From positions 1-33,922 of the forward strand of contig JAPPOW010000214.1 of assembly GCA_028817775.1 (NCBI GenBank): a stretch of 33,922 nucleotides of DNA, read 5' to 3'. Under the pieces are notes generated by a model, which was given only the letters and a program-made list of their open reading frames with translations, searched no databases and was not told the DNA's origin. This DNA is from Candidatus Melainabacteria bacterium (lineage in GTDB: Bacteria > Cyanobacteriota > Vampirovibrionia > LMEP-6097). Below, one piece after another: positions 21,870 to 29,950 of the stretch (within the stretch, counting starts at the first letter, position 1; every line of letters starts with the position of its first letter). The translations under genes were made by a program, and so were the position numbers.

Positions 21870-24373
21870 TTATTGGATTCAGAAATAGTTTCAGCTTTCA
21901 CAGCAATTTTTTTAGCTAAGCTGTGAGGGTTCAGTTTAACTGTCATTCTTGCAGAGCCATCTGCAATTTCTTCATCAGGACCAAGCGAGCCCTCCTCAAA
22001 GATAGGCTCTAAGCCTGTTGCTAACCTGCCAACAGCCATTATTGAATAGTTGGGGGCTTCAAAAATATATTTGAGATTTGGTGGCATTAAGTTTAATCTG
22101 ATCCTATATCTTGGCGCATCTCCTTCAGCTTTGGCAATTTTGTCTACCTGGATCATACGTCCCTCATTGGTGATGAATGATTTATTCTGCAACCAATCAC
22201 CAAAAGTAAACTCAATATCTTCAGAGCCCGTGTGTTGACTGACAGCATCACCCAGTGCAATTAAGAAGCGCATTAGATTTCCTTGGGTAGTACTCTCTTG
22301 AGCAGTACCAGAATACATTGCTTTGGTTACATCGTATTGTAAGGATGGATTATTGTTTAGAAAGTCTATGACTTCCTGATCAACTCTAAATCTGTCTGAA
22401 CTAGGGTTCTTGAACTTAAATGGATGTCCTGGCGCTGGAGTGGCTTTGGCAGTTGGTTTAGGACTTGGCTCTATAATAGGACTAGAGTGCAAAGTTTCCT
22501 CCGTTTTTGTTCTACCAGTTTGACTTTGTGCGGTATTGACCGGATCTTGTGCTGCTTCTGCAATAGGTTTAGCTTCGTCTTGATCACCTGTAAGAAGCGG
22601 TGTGACCATATTTGCAGCTATCATTAGTGGCACTGAGATTAATGCTACTCCAGCTAGATGGATTGGTCTTAGTCCTGAAGCTTGTGTTTCTTGATCACCT
22701 AGACCGTGGGTGATAATTTGATTTGGGATTTGTAGAGCGTGTAATCTTGGTGCAGCCAGTGTTGATTCTTGCTGATCTCGATTCTCTAAGACGTGTTGAG
22801 AAACTAGACGCCATCTTTTGGACTTGGTCTCGCCTCGAGTAAAGCTATCCAGAAATCCTTCTATCCATTGTGATTGATCTTCATCACCCGACTCTGGCAA
22901 ATGTTCTTGGAGTGCCAATTCGATAGCTTTGTGATCTCTACGCTCCAACTCAAGAGCTAGCTTATGAGCGATATAGGTTAGATTGACACTAATCTCTTTG
23001 GCGGTACCACGATTGAGCAGTGGTTGTAAGTCCTTGTGTTCATTGAGGAAACGATAGAGTGATTCTACTTCTGTGGTGCTTATAGAACTATCGCTTGATT
23101 CTTTTTGTTTAGCACCATCGAGTAGCTTCCTTAGAATGGGTAGAATACTGTCTGCTTCAACTGAATTTTCATCGAGCAGTATATTCATCGCGGCATGAAC
23201 GCTCTGACTAATATGCCCAAGGAGTTGGTCGACAAAATATTTTTGTACATGAGGAATTTGCTCGCCTGTAAGTCCACGCTTGGTCATTTCAGCCAAACCA
23301 GGTTCTGCTTCTTCGGTAGCCTCAGTTATAAGGAAGCTAAAGGTTTTACTAACACTGCCACCCAAGAATACACCGCGTGCTGTTCTTGTGGAGCCTGGCT
23401 TTTTGCTTTCTTGTGCAAGTACTTCACTTGCAAGATGTACTAGGCTCTGTTCTGGTGATACACCCCTATTGAGAAGCAATTGATCGGTTACAGTAGTTAC
23501 GGACTCATGTAGTCCACCCTGAATCTCGTCTTTTGTAGTGAGCTTGATTGGTTCATCATCAGGTCCATCTTCTGATGAAGATTCAGCTTGAAAGTCCAAT
23601 ACTATTTGACCGAGACCAGCTGAACCAGAATCTGTTCCTGCAGCTTGCCCTAGTTCGTCTATACTTGGTGCAAACTCTATTGCGTTACCTTTAGGATCTA
23701 CGGCGATAAATAAAGCTTGACCTTGATGCTCTATATCAAGAAGCTCAGAAACTATAAAGTCTGTTACGTCAACGAACTGGGCAATTTCTATAGTTTCACC
23801 GCTTGGTTTTTGCTTGATAGTGGCAAAGGCACCAACTAAGCTAACTGGTAATTTAATTTTGGCTGGAGGTTCCCCTTCGAGATCATCATTGATTATGATT
23901 TGAAAACCTTTGTCGTTTTGAGCAAGGATTTCGTTTATTGGACCAAGGGCAGATTCTACTTCAGAGAAATCCATTTCGACATTGCCGCTATGTAAGTCAA
24001 CTAGGGTTGCTGATGATACTGGTTCAAGCGCTTGGGCTGCTGGCTCTGGGGTTATATCGAGACCTGCCATTTCTTCAGCTAGTCCAACCAAGGCTCTAGC
24101 TTTGACTTGTGGATGTGTGCCATTTGCTTGGTCAATCTGTATGTCCCTGAAGCGATGCATTGCCTCCCGAGAAAATCCCACGGCATCATCTAATCCCATG
24201 TCTCTTGCCATGAGCATTAAAATTCTTGCTGCATCAAAGGGTTCACTACTCTCTTCCGTTGTATAAGGAGCAGCAGCAATTCTCATCCACTCTGCATATT
24301 CACCATTGGGTTTAGTCAGCTGACTATCGCCGCGTTTCGGAGCTTGTGGCTGAATTGATTCACTCGATACCAT
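21866..24373 (-). CDS. Large single-span membrane protein of unknown function
   Basis: This is an 835-residue protein without a signal peptide. Residues 1 to about 570 should be cytoplasmic: an N-terminal helical part, a beta-containing middle (FIIINDDLEGEPPAKIKLPV-like segment near 160), and helical stretches rich in Glu, Ser and Gln. One membrane span lies near 572-594 (LAGVALISVPLMIAANMVTPL). A Pro/Thr/Ala-rich linker (PIIEPSPKPTAKATPAPGHP) leads to a C-terminal globular domain of about 190 residues, probably outside the inner membrane. The architecture resembles signalling or envelope-linking proteins, but I recognise no domain. It is a single-gene unit on its strand. The ATG lies just after TAAATT, and there is no Shine-Dalgarno. 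Confidence 0.78.
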   Translation of the reverse strand: MVSSESIQPQAPKRGDSQLTKPNGEYAEWMRIAAAPYTTEESSEPFDAARILMLMARDMGLDDAVGFSREAMHRFRDIQIDQANGTHPQVKARALVGLAEEMAGLDITPEPAAQALEPVSSATLVDLHSGNVEMDFSEVESALGPINEILAQNDKGFQIIINDDLEGEPPAKIKLPVSLVGAFATIKQKPSGETIEIAQFVDVTDFIVSELLDIEHQGQALFIAVDPKGNAIEFAPSIDELGQAAGTDSGSAGLGQIVLDFQAESSSEDGPDDEPIKLTTKDEIQGGLHESVTTVTDQLLLNRGVSPEQSLVHLASEVLAQESKKPGSTRTARGVFLGGSVSKTFSFLITEATEEAEPGLAEMTKRGLTGEQIPHVQKYFVDQLLGHISQSVHAAMNILLDENSVEADSILPILRKLLDGAKQKESSDSSISTTEVESLYRFLNEHKDLQPLLNRGTAKEISVNLTYIAHKLALELERRDHKAIELALQEHLPESGDEDQSQWIEGFLDSFTRGETKSKRWRLVSQHVLENRDQQESTLAAPRLHALQIPNQIITHGLGDQETQASGLRPIHLAGVALISVPLMIAANMVTPLLTGDQDEAKPIAEAAQDPVNTAQSQTGRTKTEETLHSSPIIEPSPKPTAKATPAPGHPFKFKNPSSDRFRVDQEVIDFLNNNPSLQYDVTKAMYSGTAQESTTQGNLMRFLIALGDAVSQHTGSEDIEFTFGDWLQNKSFITNEGRMIQVDKIAKAEGDAPRYRIRLNLMPPNLKYIFEAPNYSIMAVGRLATGLEPIFEEGSLGPDEEIADGSARMTVKLNPHSLAKKIAVKAETISESNN

Positions 24374-24511
24374 AATTTAGTGGAAGGTAAAGTAATACCT
24401 TGACCTTGTTTCTACTTATATTTTAGCAATTGTAAAGCTCTAATCAAGGCATCTTATCTTTTCTTCGTTTTTACTTGCCGATACCCCGAATTAATGCCAT
24501 AAATAGTAGTT

Positions 24512-25663
24512 ATGGCACTAAATTTCGACTTAGATGAAACCCAACAAGGTTTACAAAATATGGCAAGAGACTTTGCCGAGAATGAAATAAAACCTCAAGC
24601 CGAGGAGCATGATCGTGATGCAAAATTTCCGATGGAGATTGCAAAGAAGGCCCACGAACTTGGTTTGATGAATCCTGGCTTCCCTGAATATTGTGGCGGA
24701 CTTGGACTTGGTATCAAAGAAGAAGTAATTATTGCTGAAGCGATGGGAGCTGCTTGTACTGGAATTTCAACAGCGCTTGGTGCCAATATGCTCGCTGCTG
24801 CACCTTTGCTTGCTGTTGATGATGAGGGAATTAACAAACGTTTCCTAGCACCGATGATGGAAGAAGTGCTATTCGCTTCTTATGGTGTCACAGAGCCAGG
24901 TTGTGGCTCTGATGTTGCTGGTGTTAAAACTACAGCTAAGAAAGTTGGTAACGATTATGTCATCAACGGAACTAAGCAATGGATCACTGGTGCAAAATAT
25001 GCTAACTGGTTCTATGTACTAAGTTCTACTGATGCAGCAGCAGGTCACAAAGGACTAACTTGTTTTGTGATTCCCGCAGATAGTGAAGGTATTACCGTGC
25101 AGAAGAAAGAAGACATGATGGGCCAGCGTGCAAGTTCAACTCACGCTATTAGTTTTGATGATGTCAAAGTTTCTGAAGAGAACCGCTTAGGCGCTGAGGG
25201 AGAGGGATTCAAGATTTCTATGAAAGCCTTCGATAAGACTAGACCTGGGGTGGCGGCTGGTGCTTGCGGTATCATCCGCGCGGCCATGGAATACTCAAAA
25301 CAATATGCAATGGAGCGTACTAGTTTTGGAATGCCGATTGCGATGCACCAAGCAGTAAGTTTTATGGTTGCTGAGATGGCAATGAAATATGAAGCAGCGA
25401 TGTTGCTTACTTATAAATCAGCTTGGATGATTGATAATGGTACTCGCAACACCAAGTATGCTTCTTTTGCCAAGGGCTTTGCAGCGGATGCGGCGATGGA
25501 ATCAGCTACTAATGCCGTGCAAGTTTATGGTGGTTATGGTTATTCACGTGAATATCCAGTCGAGAAATTGATGCGTGATGCAAAAATATATCAAATTTAT
25601 GAGGGTACTTCTCAGATTCAACGTTTGATTATTGCTAAGGAATTGTTCTTAAGAAACGCTTGA
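24512..25663 (+). CDS. Acyl-CoA dehydrogenase
   Basis: This 383-residue FAD enzyme catalyses the alpha,beta-dehydrogenation of acyl-CoA, the first step of fatty acid beta-oxidation. It has the length and order of the medium-chain class: an N-terminal helical domain (FAENEIKPQAEEHDRDAKFP), a beta domain with YGVTEPGCGSDVAGVKT and INGTKQWITGA, and a C-terminal domain with RTSFGMPIAMHQAV and QVYGGYGYSREYPVEKLMRD. The catalytic base is E364 in QIYEGTSQIQR, the MCAD position. No electron transfer flavoprotein or other beta-oxidation gene is in the window, so chain length and pathway are open. A TAAATA lies 6 nt before the ATG, a weak -10. A family B palindrome follows its stop by 2 bases. Confidence 0.95.
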   Translation: MALNFDLDETQQGLQNMARDFAENEIKPQAEEHDRDAKFPMEIAKKAHELGLMNPGFPEYCGGLGLGIKEEVIIAEAMGAACTGISTALGANMLAAAPLLAVDDEGINKRFLAPMMEEVLFASYGVTEPGCGSDVAGVKTTAKKVGNDYVINGTKQWITGAKYANWFYVLSSTDAAAGHKGLTCFVIPADSEGITVQKKEDMMGQRASSTHAISFDDVKVSEENRLGAEGEGFKISMKAFDKTRPGVAAGACGIIRAAMEYSKQYAMERTSFGMPIAMHQAVSFMVAEMAMKYEAAMLLTYKSAWMIDNGTRNTKYASFAKGFAADAAMESATNAVQVYGGYGYSREYPVEKLMRDAKIYQIYEGTSQIQRLIIAKELFLRNA

Positions 25664-25665
25664 TT

Positions 25666-25750
25666 GTCATCCTGAGGGAACGGAGTGACCGTAAGGATCC
25701 CATTGGTATTATGGGAGATCCTAACGTCGCCTGCGGCTCCTCAGGATGAC
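25666..25750. repeat. Dispersed palindromic repeat, family B copy 3
   Basis: It is bounded by GTCATCCTGAG and CTCAGGATGAC. Its inner arms (GGATCCCAT and ATGGGAGATCC) differ from copies 1 and 2 but pair with each other. It lies between the acyl-CoA dehydrogenase and rlmN genes and may end the upstream transcript. Confidence 0.88.
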
Positions 25751-25754
25751 ATGC

Positions 25755-25760
25755 TAAAGT
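25755..25760 (+). promoter_or_regulatory. Possible -10 element of rlmN
   Basis: TAAAGT lies 7 nt before the GTG at 25768, directly after the family B repeat. The match to TATAAT is four of six, so it is listed only because the spacing equals that of the better cases. Confidence 0.3.
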
Positions 25761-25767
25761 AATTCCC

Positions 25768-26841
25768 GTGCAAAGCCTAATAGGATTAAACCTGAATGAG
25801 CTTGAGAGCCTAGTGCAGGAGCTAGGTCTGGAGAAGTTTCGTGCCAAACAAATCTATAAGTGGATCTACTCTAAATCCTGCCGTGATTTTGATGAGATGA
25901 CTGATCTTTCTACCAAGGCTCGTGATTTGCTCAAAGAAAAATCTAGTATCGGTTCACTTAAATTAGTCACTAGAGAAATTAGTTCTGATGGTACTGAGAA
26001 GTTTTTGTTTGAAACTTCTCAAGGTGAGAAAATTGAATCAGTACTAATGTACTTTGAGAATGTAAATTACTCAGAGGATGAGGGTGGCAATACTCCCCCA
26101 GGTAGATATAGTGCTTGTATTAGCTCACAAGTTGGTTGTGCGGTGGCTTGTCCGTTTTGTGCAACTGGTACCCTTGGTTTCAAACGTAACTTAAGTGCTT
26201 CTGAAATTATTGAGCAAGTTTTGTTTATGCAAAATCTTAGTGAGAAACGTATTGCCAATATTGTTTATATGGGGCAAGGAGAGCCGCTTAATAACTATGA
26301 TTCAGTGCTTAAGTCAATTAAACGAATTCGTGAGGATGTAGGTATTGGAGTGCGTCATATCACCGTCTCAACTAGTGGCGTGATTCCAAAAATTGAAGCA
26401 CTGGCTACTGAAGATCTGCAAATTACACTGGCACTATCTTTGCATGACTCAACTGACCAAGGTCGGGATTACTTAGTACCAATTAATTCTAAGTGGCCTG
26501 TATTTGAAGTGATTGATTCACTTAAGGATTATGTGCGTAAGACCAAGCGTCGGGTTACTATTGAGTATGTGATGCTTGATGGGGTTAATGATAGTCTCGA
26601 CAAGGCTAAGATTTTAGGTGAACTAATCAAAGATCTACATTGCAATGTCAATCTCATTCCTTATAACTCGACTGATGTTGATGATCCATTCAAGCGTTCT
26701 AATAGCAAACGAGTGGAAGAATTCTCCAAGGTCTTGAAACAGCATTGCAAAGGTAAGACTATTACTGTTCGTAAGGAACGCGGCCATGATATCAAGGCTG
26801 CTTGTGGGCAGTTGGCGAACTCTGTGGGTTCTAAAACTTAA
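25768..26841 (+). CDS. rlmN: Dual-specificity rRNA/tRNA adenine C2-methyltransferase RlmN
   Basis: This 357-residue radical SAM methylase makes 2-methyladenosine at A2503 of 23S rRNA and, in many bacteria, at A37 of some tRNAs. The [4Fe-4S] ligands are C124, C128 and C131 (CAVACPFC); the methyl-carrying Cys is C346 (AACGQL). Also seen are the N-terminal helical accessory domain with EKFRAKQIYKWIY, YMGQGEPLNNY, GVRHITVSTSGVIP, LSLHDSTDQGRDYLVPIN and NVNLIPYNS. The start codon is GTG. Length and motifs are normal, and no essential residue is missing. The gene lies alone between two palindromic elements. Confidence 0.96.
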   Translation: MQSLIGLNLNELESLVQELGLEKFRAKQIYKWIYSKSCRDFDEMTDLSTKARDLLKEKSSIGSLKLVTREISSDGTEKFLFETSQGEKIESVLMYFENVNYSEDEGGNTPPGRYSACISSQVGCAVACPFCATGTLGFKRNLSASEIIEQVLFMQNLSEKRIANIVYMGQGEPLNNYDSVLKSIKRIREDVGIGVRHITVSTSGVIPKIEALATEDLQITLALSLHDSTDQGRDYLVPINSKWPVFEVIDSLKDYVRKTKRRVTIEYVMLDGVNDSLDKAKILGELIKDLHCNVNLIPYNSTDVDDPFKRSNSKRVEEFSKVLKQHCKGKTITVRKERGHDIKAACGQLANSVGSKT

Positions 26842-26856
26842 ATTTCTGTCATAGCT

Positions 26857-26976
26857 TATGGTCACTACGTTCCCTGCATATGGCACTACGTGCCTGCTAA
26901 ATGCTCCGCTGAAGAATACAGGCGAAGCCCTACTGCAGGAGCGTAAGCTCCATATGCAGGGAACGTAGTGACCATA
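26857..26976. repeat. Large palindrome, family C
   Basis: The perfect 27-bp arms 26857-26883 and 26950-26976 (the left one begins TATGGTCACTACG) enclose a 66-base loop that contains further short hairpins. The right arm ends 15 bases before the -10 box of the transglycosylase gene, so the -35 region falls in the repeat. No other copy was found in the window. Confidence 0.9.
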
Positions 26977-26991
26977 AAGCCATATCAAAGT

Positions 26992-26997
26992 TATAAT
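26992..26997 (+). promoter_or_regulatory. -10 element fixing the transglycosylase start
   Basis: A perfect TATAAT is 6 nt from the ATG at 27004. A GTGACC (26968-26973), 18 bp further upstream and inside palindrome C, is a fair -35. It supports ATG 27004 over the ATG at 26968. Confidence 0.6.
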
Positions 26998-27003
26998 AAA
27001 AAT

Positions 27004-29172
27004 ATGGCTAAAGCACCATCAGCTTTACAAGATTATGCTGCAAAGATCCAGCAAATATTCCGCAGGCAGGAATTTAAATACTTTAGCTATGCGCTAGCAG
27101 CATTTATTATGCTTAGTGCTTCGGCACTTTACTATCTTGAGACTAGTGACTATTTTAAGTACCCGCAGCTGAGTGAGGATAGATACCAACAAGTCGAACA
27201 AGAGCTTGATCGTTTGATCCAAAAATCAAGAACTGAACCACGAGAAGCTATTCGTTCACTTGAAACTTTTGTTTCTTTACCAAAGAAACTAGCTAATCGT
27301 AGAGCCTTTGTTCTAGCGAGACTTTATCAAGACATTAATGAACCAGCGCTTGCTATGCTTCATGCTTATGAATTGGATCGTGATTATTTGACCAAGTATA
27401 GCTTGGGCTTGCGTACTAGGATTGCAGAAAAAATTGGACTTGAAGGAATCGTAGTCAAGGACTTGGATTACTTATCTAAGAAATTTCCCAAGGAAGCAAG
27501 GTTTCTTTACCGGTTGGCAAAATCTTACTCAAGACAAAGTAGATTGCTAGAAGCGCGCAAAGCATTTAACCAAGTGCAAGAATTATTTCCGAATACTGAG
27601 TTTTCACTTGGTGCTGATTACTATCTAGCCAATATGACTAAAGATAGATCTGAGAAATTTACTCGTCTCAAAAATTATCTACGCAAAAGTCCGGAAGGAA
27701 GTCTTGCTTATTTAATTTCTGATCAGGTAGCAAGTTTAGAAGCAGAAGAGCGAGCAGAGTTTGATGACTTGAGCAACCAAGTTGCACTTAGTTATTACAA
27801 TCGTGAGGACTACGATAATGCAATTAAACATTTTAATACTGAATTGGATAGTCCTGATCTTTACTTAGATGCTTATGCTCGTACTCTAGCTAAACTTAAG
27901 CGCAAAGCTGAGGCTCGTCGCTTGATAGTTGATACTTTGCCGCAGATGAAAGAAAGTCACAAAGCCTCTCACCTAGTGGAATTGCTTTGCTCACTATCTC
28001 CTAAATGGCAAGCAATTCAGAATCTGACAGTATTGAAGAATAAAGTACCGCTTATCAAGGACAAGATCTTGTGGGAGCTGGCACTTAGAACTAAGACCAA
28101 GGCAGATTACCAAGCAGTCTATACTCAGTTCCCCAATAGTTACTATGCAGCTGAATCTATGTCACGTGTGTTTTGGAAAGAATATAAACGCCAGAACTAT
28201 CACAAGGCAGTAGAAATTTTCCGTAAGCATTGGAAGAGCTATCCAAATACCAACTCGCATCCTTTTGTGGCATTTTGGGCAGCACGCGCCTATGAGAAAC
28301 TGAATCAAACAAAGGACGCCAAAGCAACTTTGGAAAATTTGGTGATTGAGCATCCACGTGATTACTATGGCTACCGAGCTGAGCAAATTTTGCGTGATGA
28401 TAAAGATTGGTACAAGATGCCAAGCCCCAACAAATTTGTTTCTCTTCCTGACTGGGATTGGCCTGAGGTCTACACAGATGAAGAGATTGCAAAACAATAT
28501 GGCAAAGATTTGTTGGAGTTAAGCAAAATCGGACAGTTTGAATTTTTGTTAGAGAATGAGAAACAAGAAGGTTGGGATTACGACAAGAATTTGAAGATGT
28601 GGCTTTATGCTATGGCAGGTGATTACCTCAAAGCAATTAGCACCGCTTATTTCTCGATGCCAAAAAATTCAGCAGTTGACTATCACGAGATCAAATTTCA
28701 ATATGCGTTCCCGATGCCTTACGCTGGACTTGTTGCTGATGAAGTAAGTAAGAACCTTAAGGTTGATCCATTGCTTGCCCATTCATTAATCAAACAAGAA
28801 TCTCGTTACCAAAAAGACATAGTAAGTAAAGTTGGTGCTATCGGCTTGATGCAATTGATGCCATACACGGCACGCTCCCTAGCTCGTGGGCTTGAAATGA
28901 GACCACCGACTTCCAAGGATTTGATGCAGCCGGAGATTAATATAAAACTCGGTGTCAATTATATGGAAGATGTCTTTCAGACTTTTGATAATAATATGAT
29001 CCATGCAATTGCTTCTTATAATGCTGGTCCAGTGGCTATTAAAAACTGGCGTAAACGTTTTGGAAATCTAGACCCAGATGAGTTTATTGAGAATATTCCA
29101 TATGATGAGACCAAAACTTATGTTAAACATGTTCTAAATAACTTTTGGATTTATAAACAGTTATACAGCTAA
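27004..29172 (+). CDS. slt: Soluble lytic murein transglycosylase-like protein (Slt70 type)
   Basis: This 722-residue envelope enzyme cleaves the glycan strand of peptidoglycan to give 1,6-anhydro ends. An N-terminal span (about 27-46, FSYALAAFIMLSASALYYLE) anchors or exports it. About 540 residues of helical TPR-like repeats follow (RLYQDINEPALAMLHAYEL, RFLYRLAKSYSRQSRLLEA), matching the Slt70 U-shaped domain. The C-terminal lysozyme-like domain has the catalytic Glu E599 in LLAHSLIKQESRYQ, then VGAIGLMQLMPYTA, NIKLGVNYM and IASYNAGP. I use the start at 27004, because the ATG at 26968 lies within palindrome C, upstream of the -10 box. It precedes the fliPQR genes and could open the cell wall for the flagellar rod, but cell-wall recycling is just as likely. 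Confidence 0.92.
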   Translation: MAKAPSALQDYAAKIQQIFRRQEFKYFSYALAAFIMLSASALYYLETSDYFKYPQLSEDRYQQVEQELDRLIQKSRTEPREAIRSLETFVSLPKKLANRRAFVLARLYQDINEPALAMLHAYELDRDYLTKYSLGLRTRIAEKIGLEGIVVKDLDYLSKKFPKEARFLYRLAKSYSRQSRLLEARKAFNQVQELFPNTEFSLGADYYLANMTKDRSEKFTRLKNYLRKSPEGSLAYLISDQVASLEAEERAEFDDLSNQVALSYYNREDYDNAIKHFNTELDSPDLYLDAYARTLAKLKRKAEARRLIVDTLPQMKESHKASHLVELLCSLSPKWQAIQNLTVLKNKVPLIKDKILWELALRTKTKADYQAVYTQFPNSYYAAESMSRVFWKEYKRQNYHKAVEIFRKHWKSYPNTNSHPFVAFWAARAYEKLNQTKDAKATLENLVIEHPRDYYGYRAEQILRDDKDWYKMPSPNKFVSLPDWDWPEVYTDEEIAKQYGKDLLELSKIGQFEFLLENEKQEGWDYDKNLKMWLYAMAGDYLKAISTAYFSMPKNSAVDYHEIKFQYAFPMPYAGLVADEVSKNLKVDPLLAHSLIKQESRYQKDIVSKVGAIGLMQLMPYTARSLARGLEMRPPTSKDLMQPEINIKLGVNYMEDVFQTFDNNMIHAIASYNAGPVAIKNWRKRFGNLDPDEFIENIPYDETKTYVKHVLNNFWIYKQLYS

Positions 29173-29174
29173 TA

Positions 29175-29256
29175 CGCTCTAACGCTCTAGGGCTGTAGCG
29201 CTGTAACGGCTTTGCCGAGAACCGCTAGAGCGCTACAGCATTACAGCGTTACAGCG
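29175..29256. repeat. Imperfect palindrome, family F
   Basis: The arms 29175-29209 and about 29222-29256 agree in 29 of 35 positions, and each is built of short CGCT[CG]TA direct repeats. It fills the gap between the transglycosylase and fliP. It may act as a terminator for the former or as a barrier between the transcripts. Confidence 0.75.
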
Positions 29257-29286
29257 AAAACTGGGCATAAAGTTAATGTACTCTAG

Positions 29287-29940
29287 ATGGACTCCTTAAC
29301 TAATCTACTTCCAGATCTTGAGCCAAGCTTGCAAATTGTAGGCTTGCTTTTTTTACTTAGTTTTTTGCCAGTGATGGTTGTGACAATGACGCCATTTTTG
29401 CGTATTGTCTTAGTACTATCTTTATTGCGTCAAGCACTAGGTACTCAAAACGCACCACCAACTATGGTACTTGTTGGTTTGAGTTTGATTTTGACCGGCT
29501 ATATATTAGGTCCAGAGATTTCACAAATCAATCAGCGTGCTTTGATTCCGCTTGCTAATAATCAGATTCAACTGACCACTGCACTGGATAGAACTTATGA
29601 TGAATTATCAGGTCATATGCTGCGCAATGTAGATGTTAAAGATCTTAAGTTCTTCTATAAACTGAGTAGAGAACCCTTTCCGACCAAGGTTGAGGATGTA
29701 GCAGCAAGAGAGCTGGGTACTGCTTACCTATTAGGAGAATTGCGAAGGGCGTTTCAGATAGGTTTCTTGGTCTTCATACCATTTTTGGTGATCGATTTGA
29801 TTGTCGCCAATATTCTACTTGCACTGGGGATGATTATGCTATCCCCGACTATTGTTTCGTTGCCGTTTAAGATTATGATCTTTGTTGCCATTGATGGTTG
29901 GGATCTAATTGTCAAAGGACTTGCTCAAAGTTTCAATTAA
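29287..29940 (+). CDS. fliP: Flagellar biosynthetic protein FliP
   Basis: FliP is the main subunit of the export gate in the flagellar type III secretion apparatus; five copies assemble with FliQ and FliR. This protein has 217 residues against about 245 in E. coli and lacks a clear cleaved signal peptide, as in many FliP proteins. Signatures are VVTMTPFLRIVLVLSLLRQALGTQNAPP near residue 35-62, GYILGPEI, LGELRRAFQIGFLVFIPFLV and ALGMIMLSP near the C-terminus. Four membrane helices are visible. A TAATGT lies 7 nt before the ATG, a poor -10. fliQ starts 10 bases after its stop, as expected for a fliPQR operon. Confidence 0.96.
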   Translation: MDSLTNLLPDLEPSLQIVGLLFLLSFLPVMVVTMTPFLRIVLVLSLLRQALGTQNAPPTMVLVGLSLILTGYILGPEISQINQRALIPLANNQIQLTTALDRTYDELSGHMLRNVDVKDLKFFYKLSREPFPTKVEDVAARELGTAYLLGELRRAFQIGFLVFIPFLVIDLIVANILLALGMIMLSPTIVSLPFKIMIFVAIDGWDLIVKGLAQSFN

Positions 29941-29950
29941 GATTTAAGTA

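Noticed and set aside
25635-25847. 70-residue minus-strand frame near rlmN (CHPEEPQATLGS type)
   Set aside because: It is mostly the translation of the family B palindrome and overlaps the ends of two certain genes.
26968-27003. Upstream start of the transglycosylase at 26968
   Set aside because: The extra 12 residues would be read from palindrome C and lie upstream of the TATAAT box; ATG 27004 fits the promoter and family.
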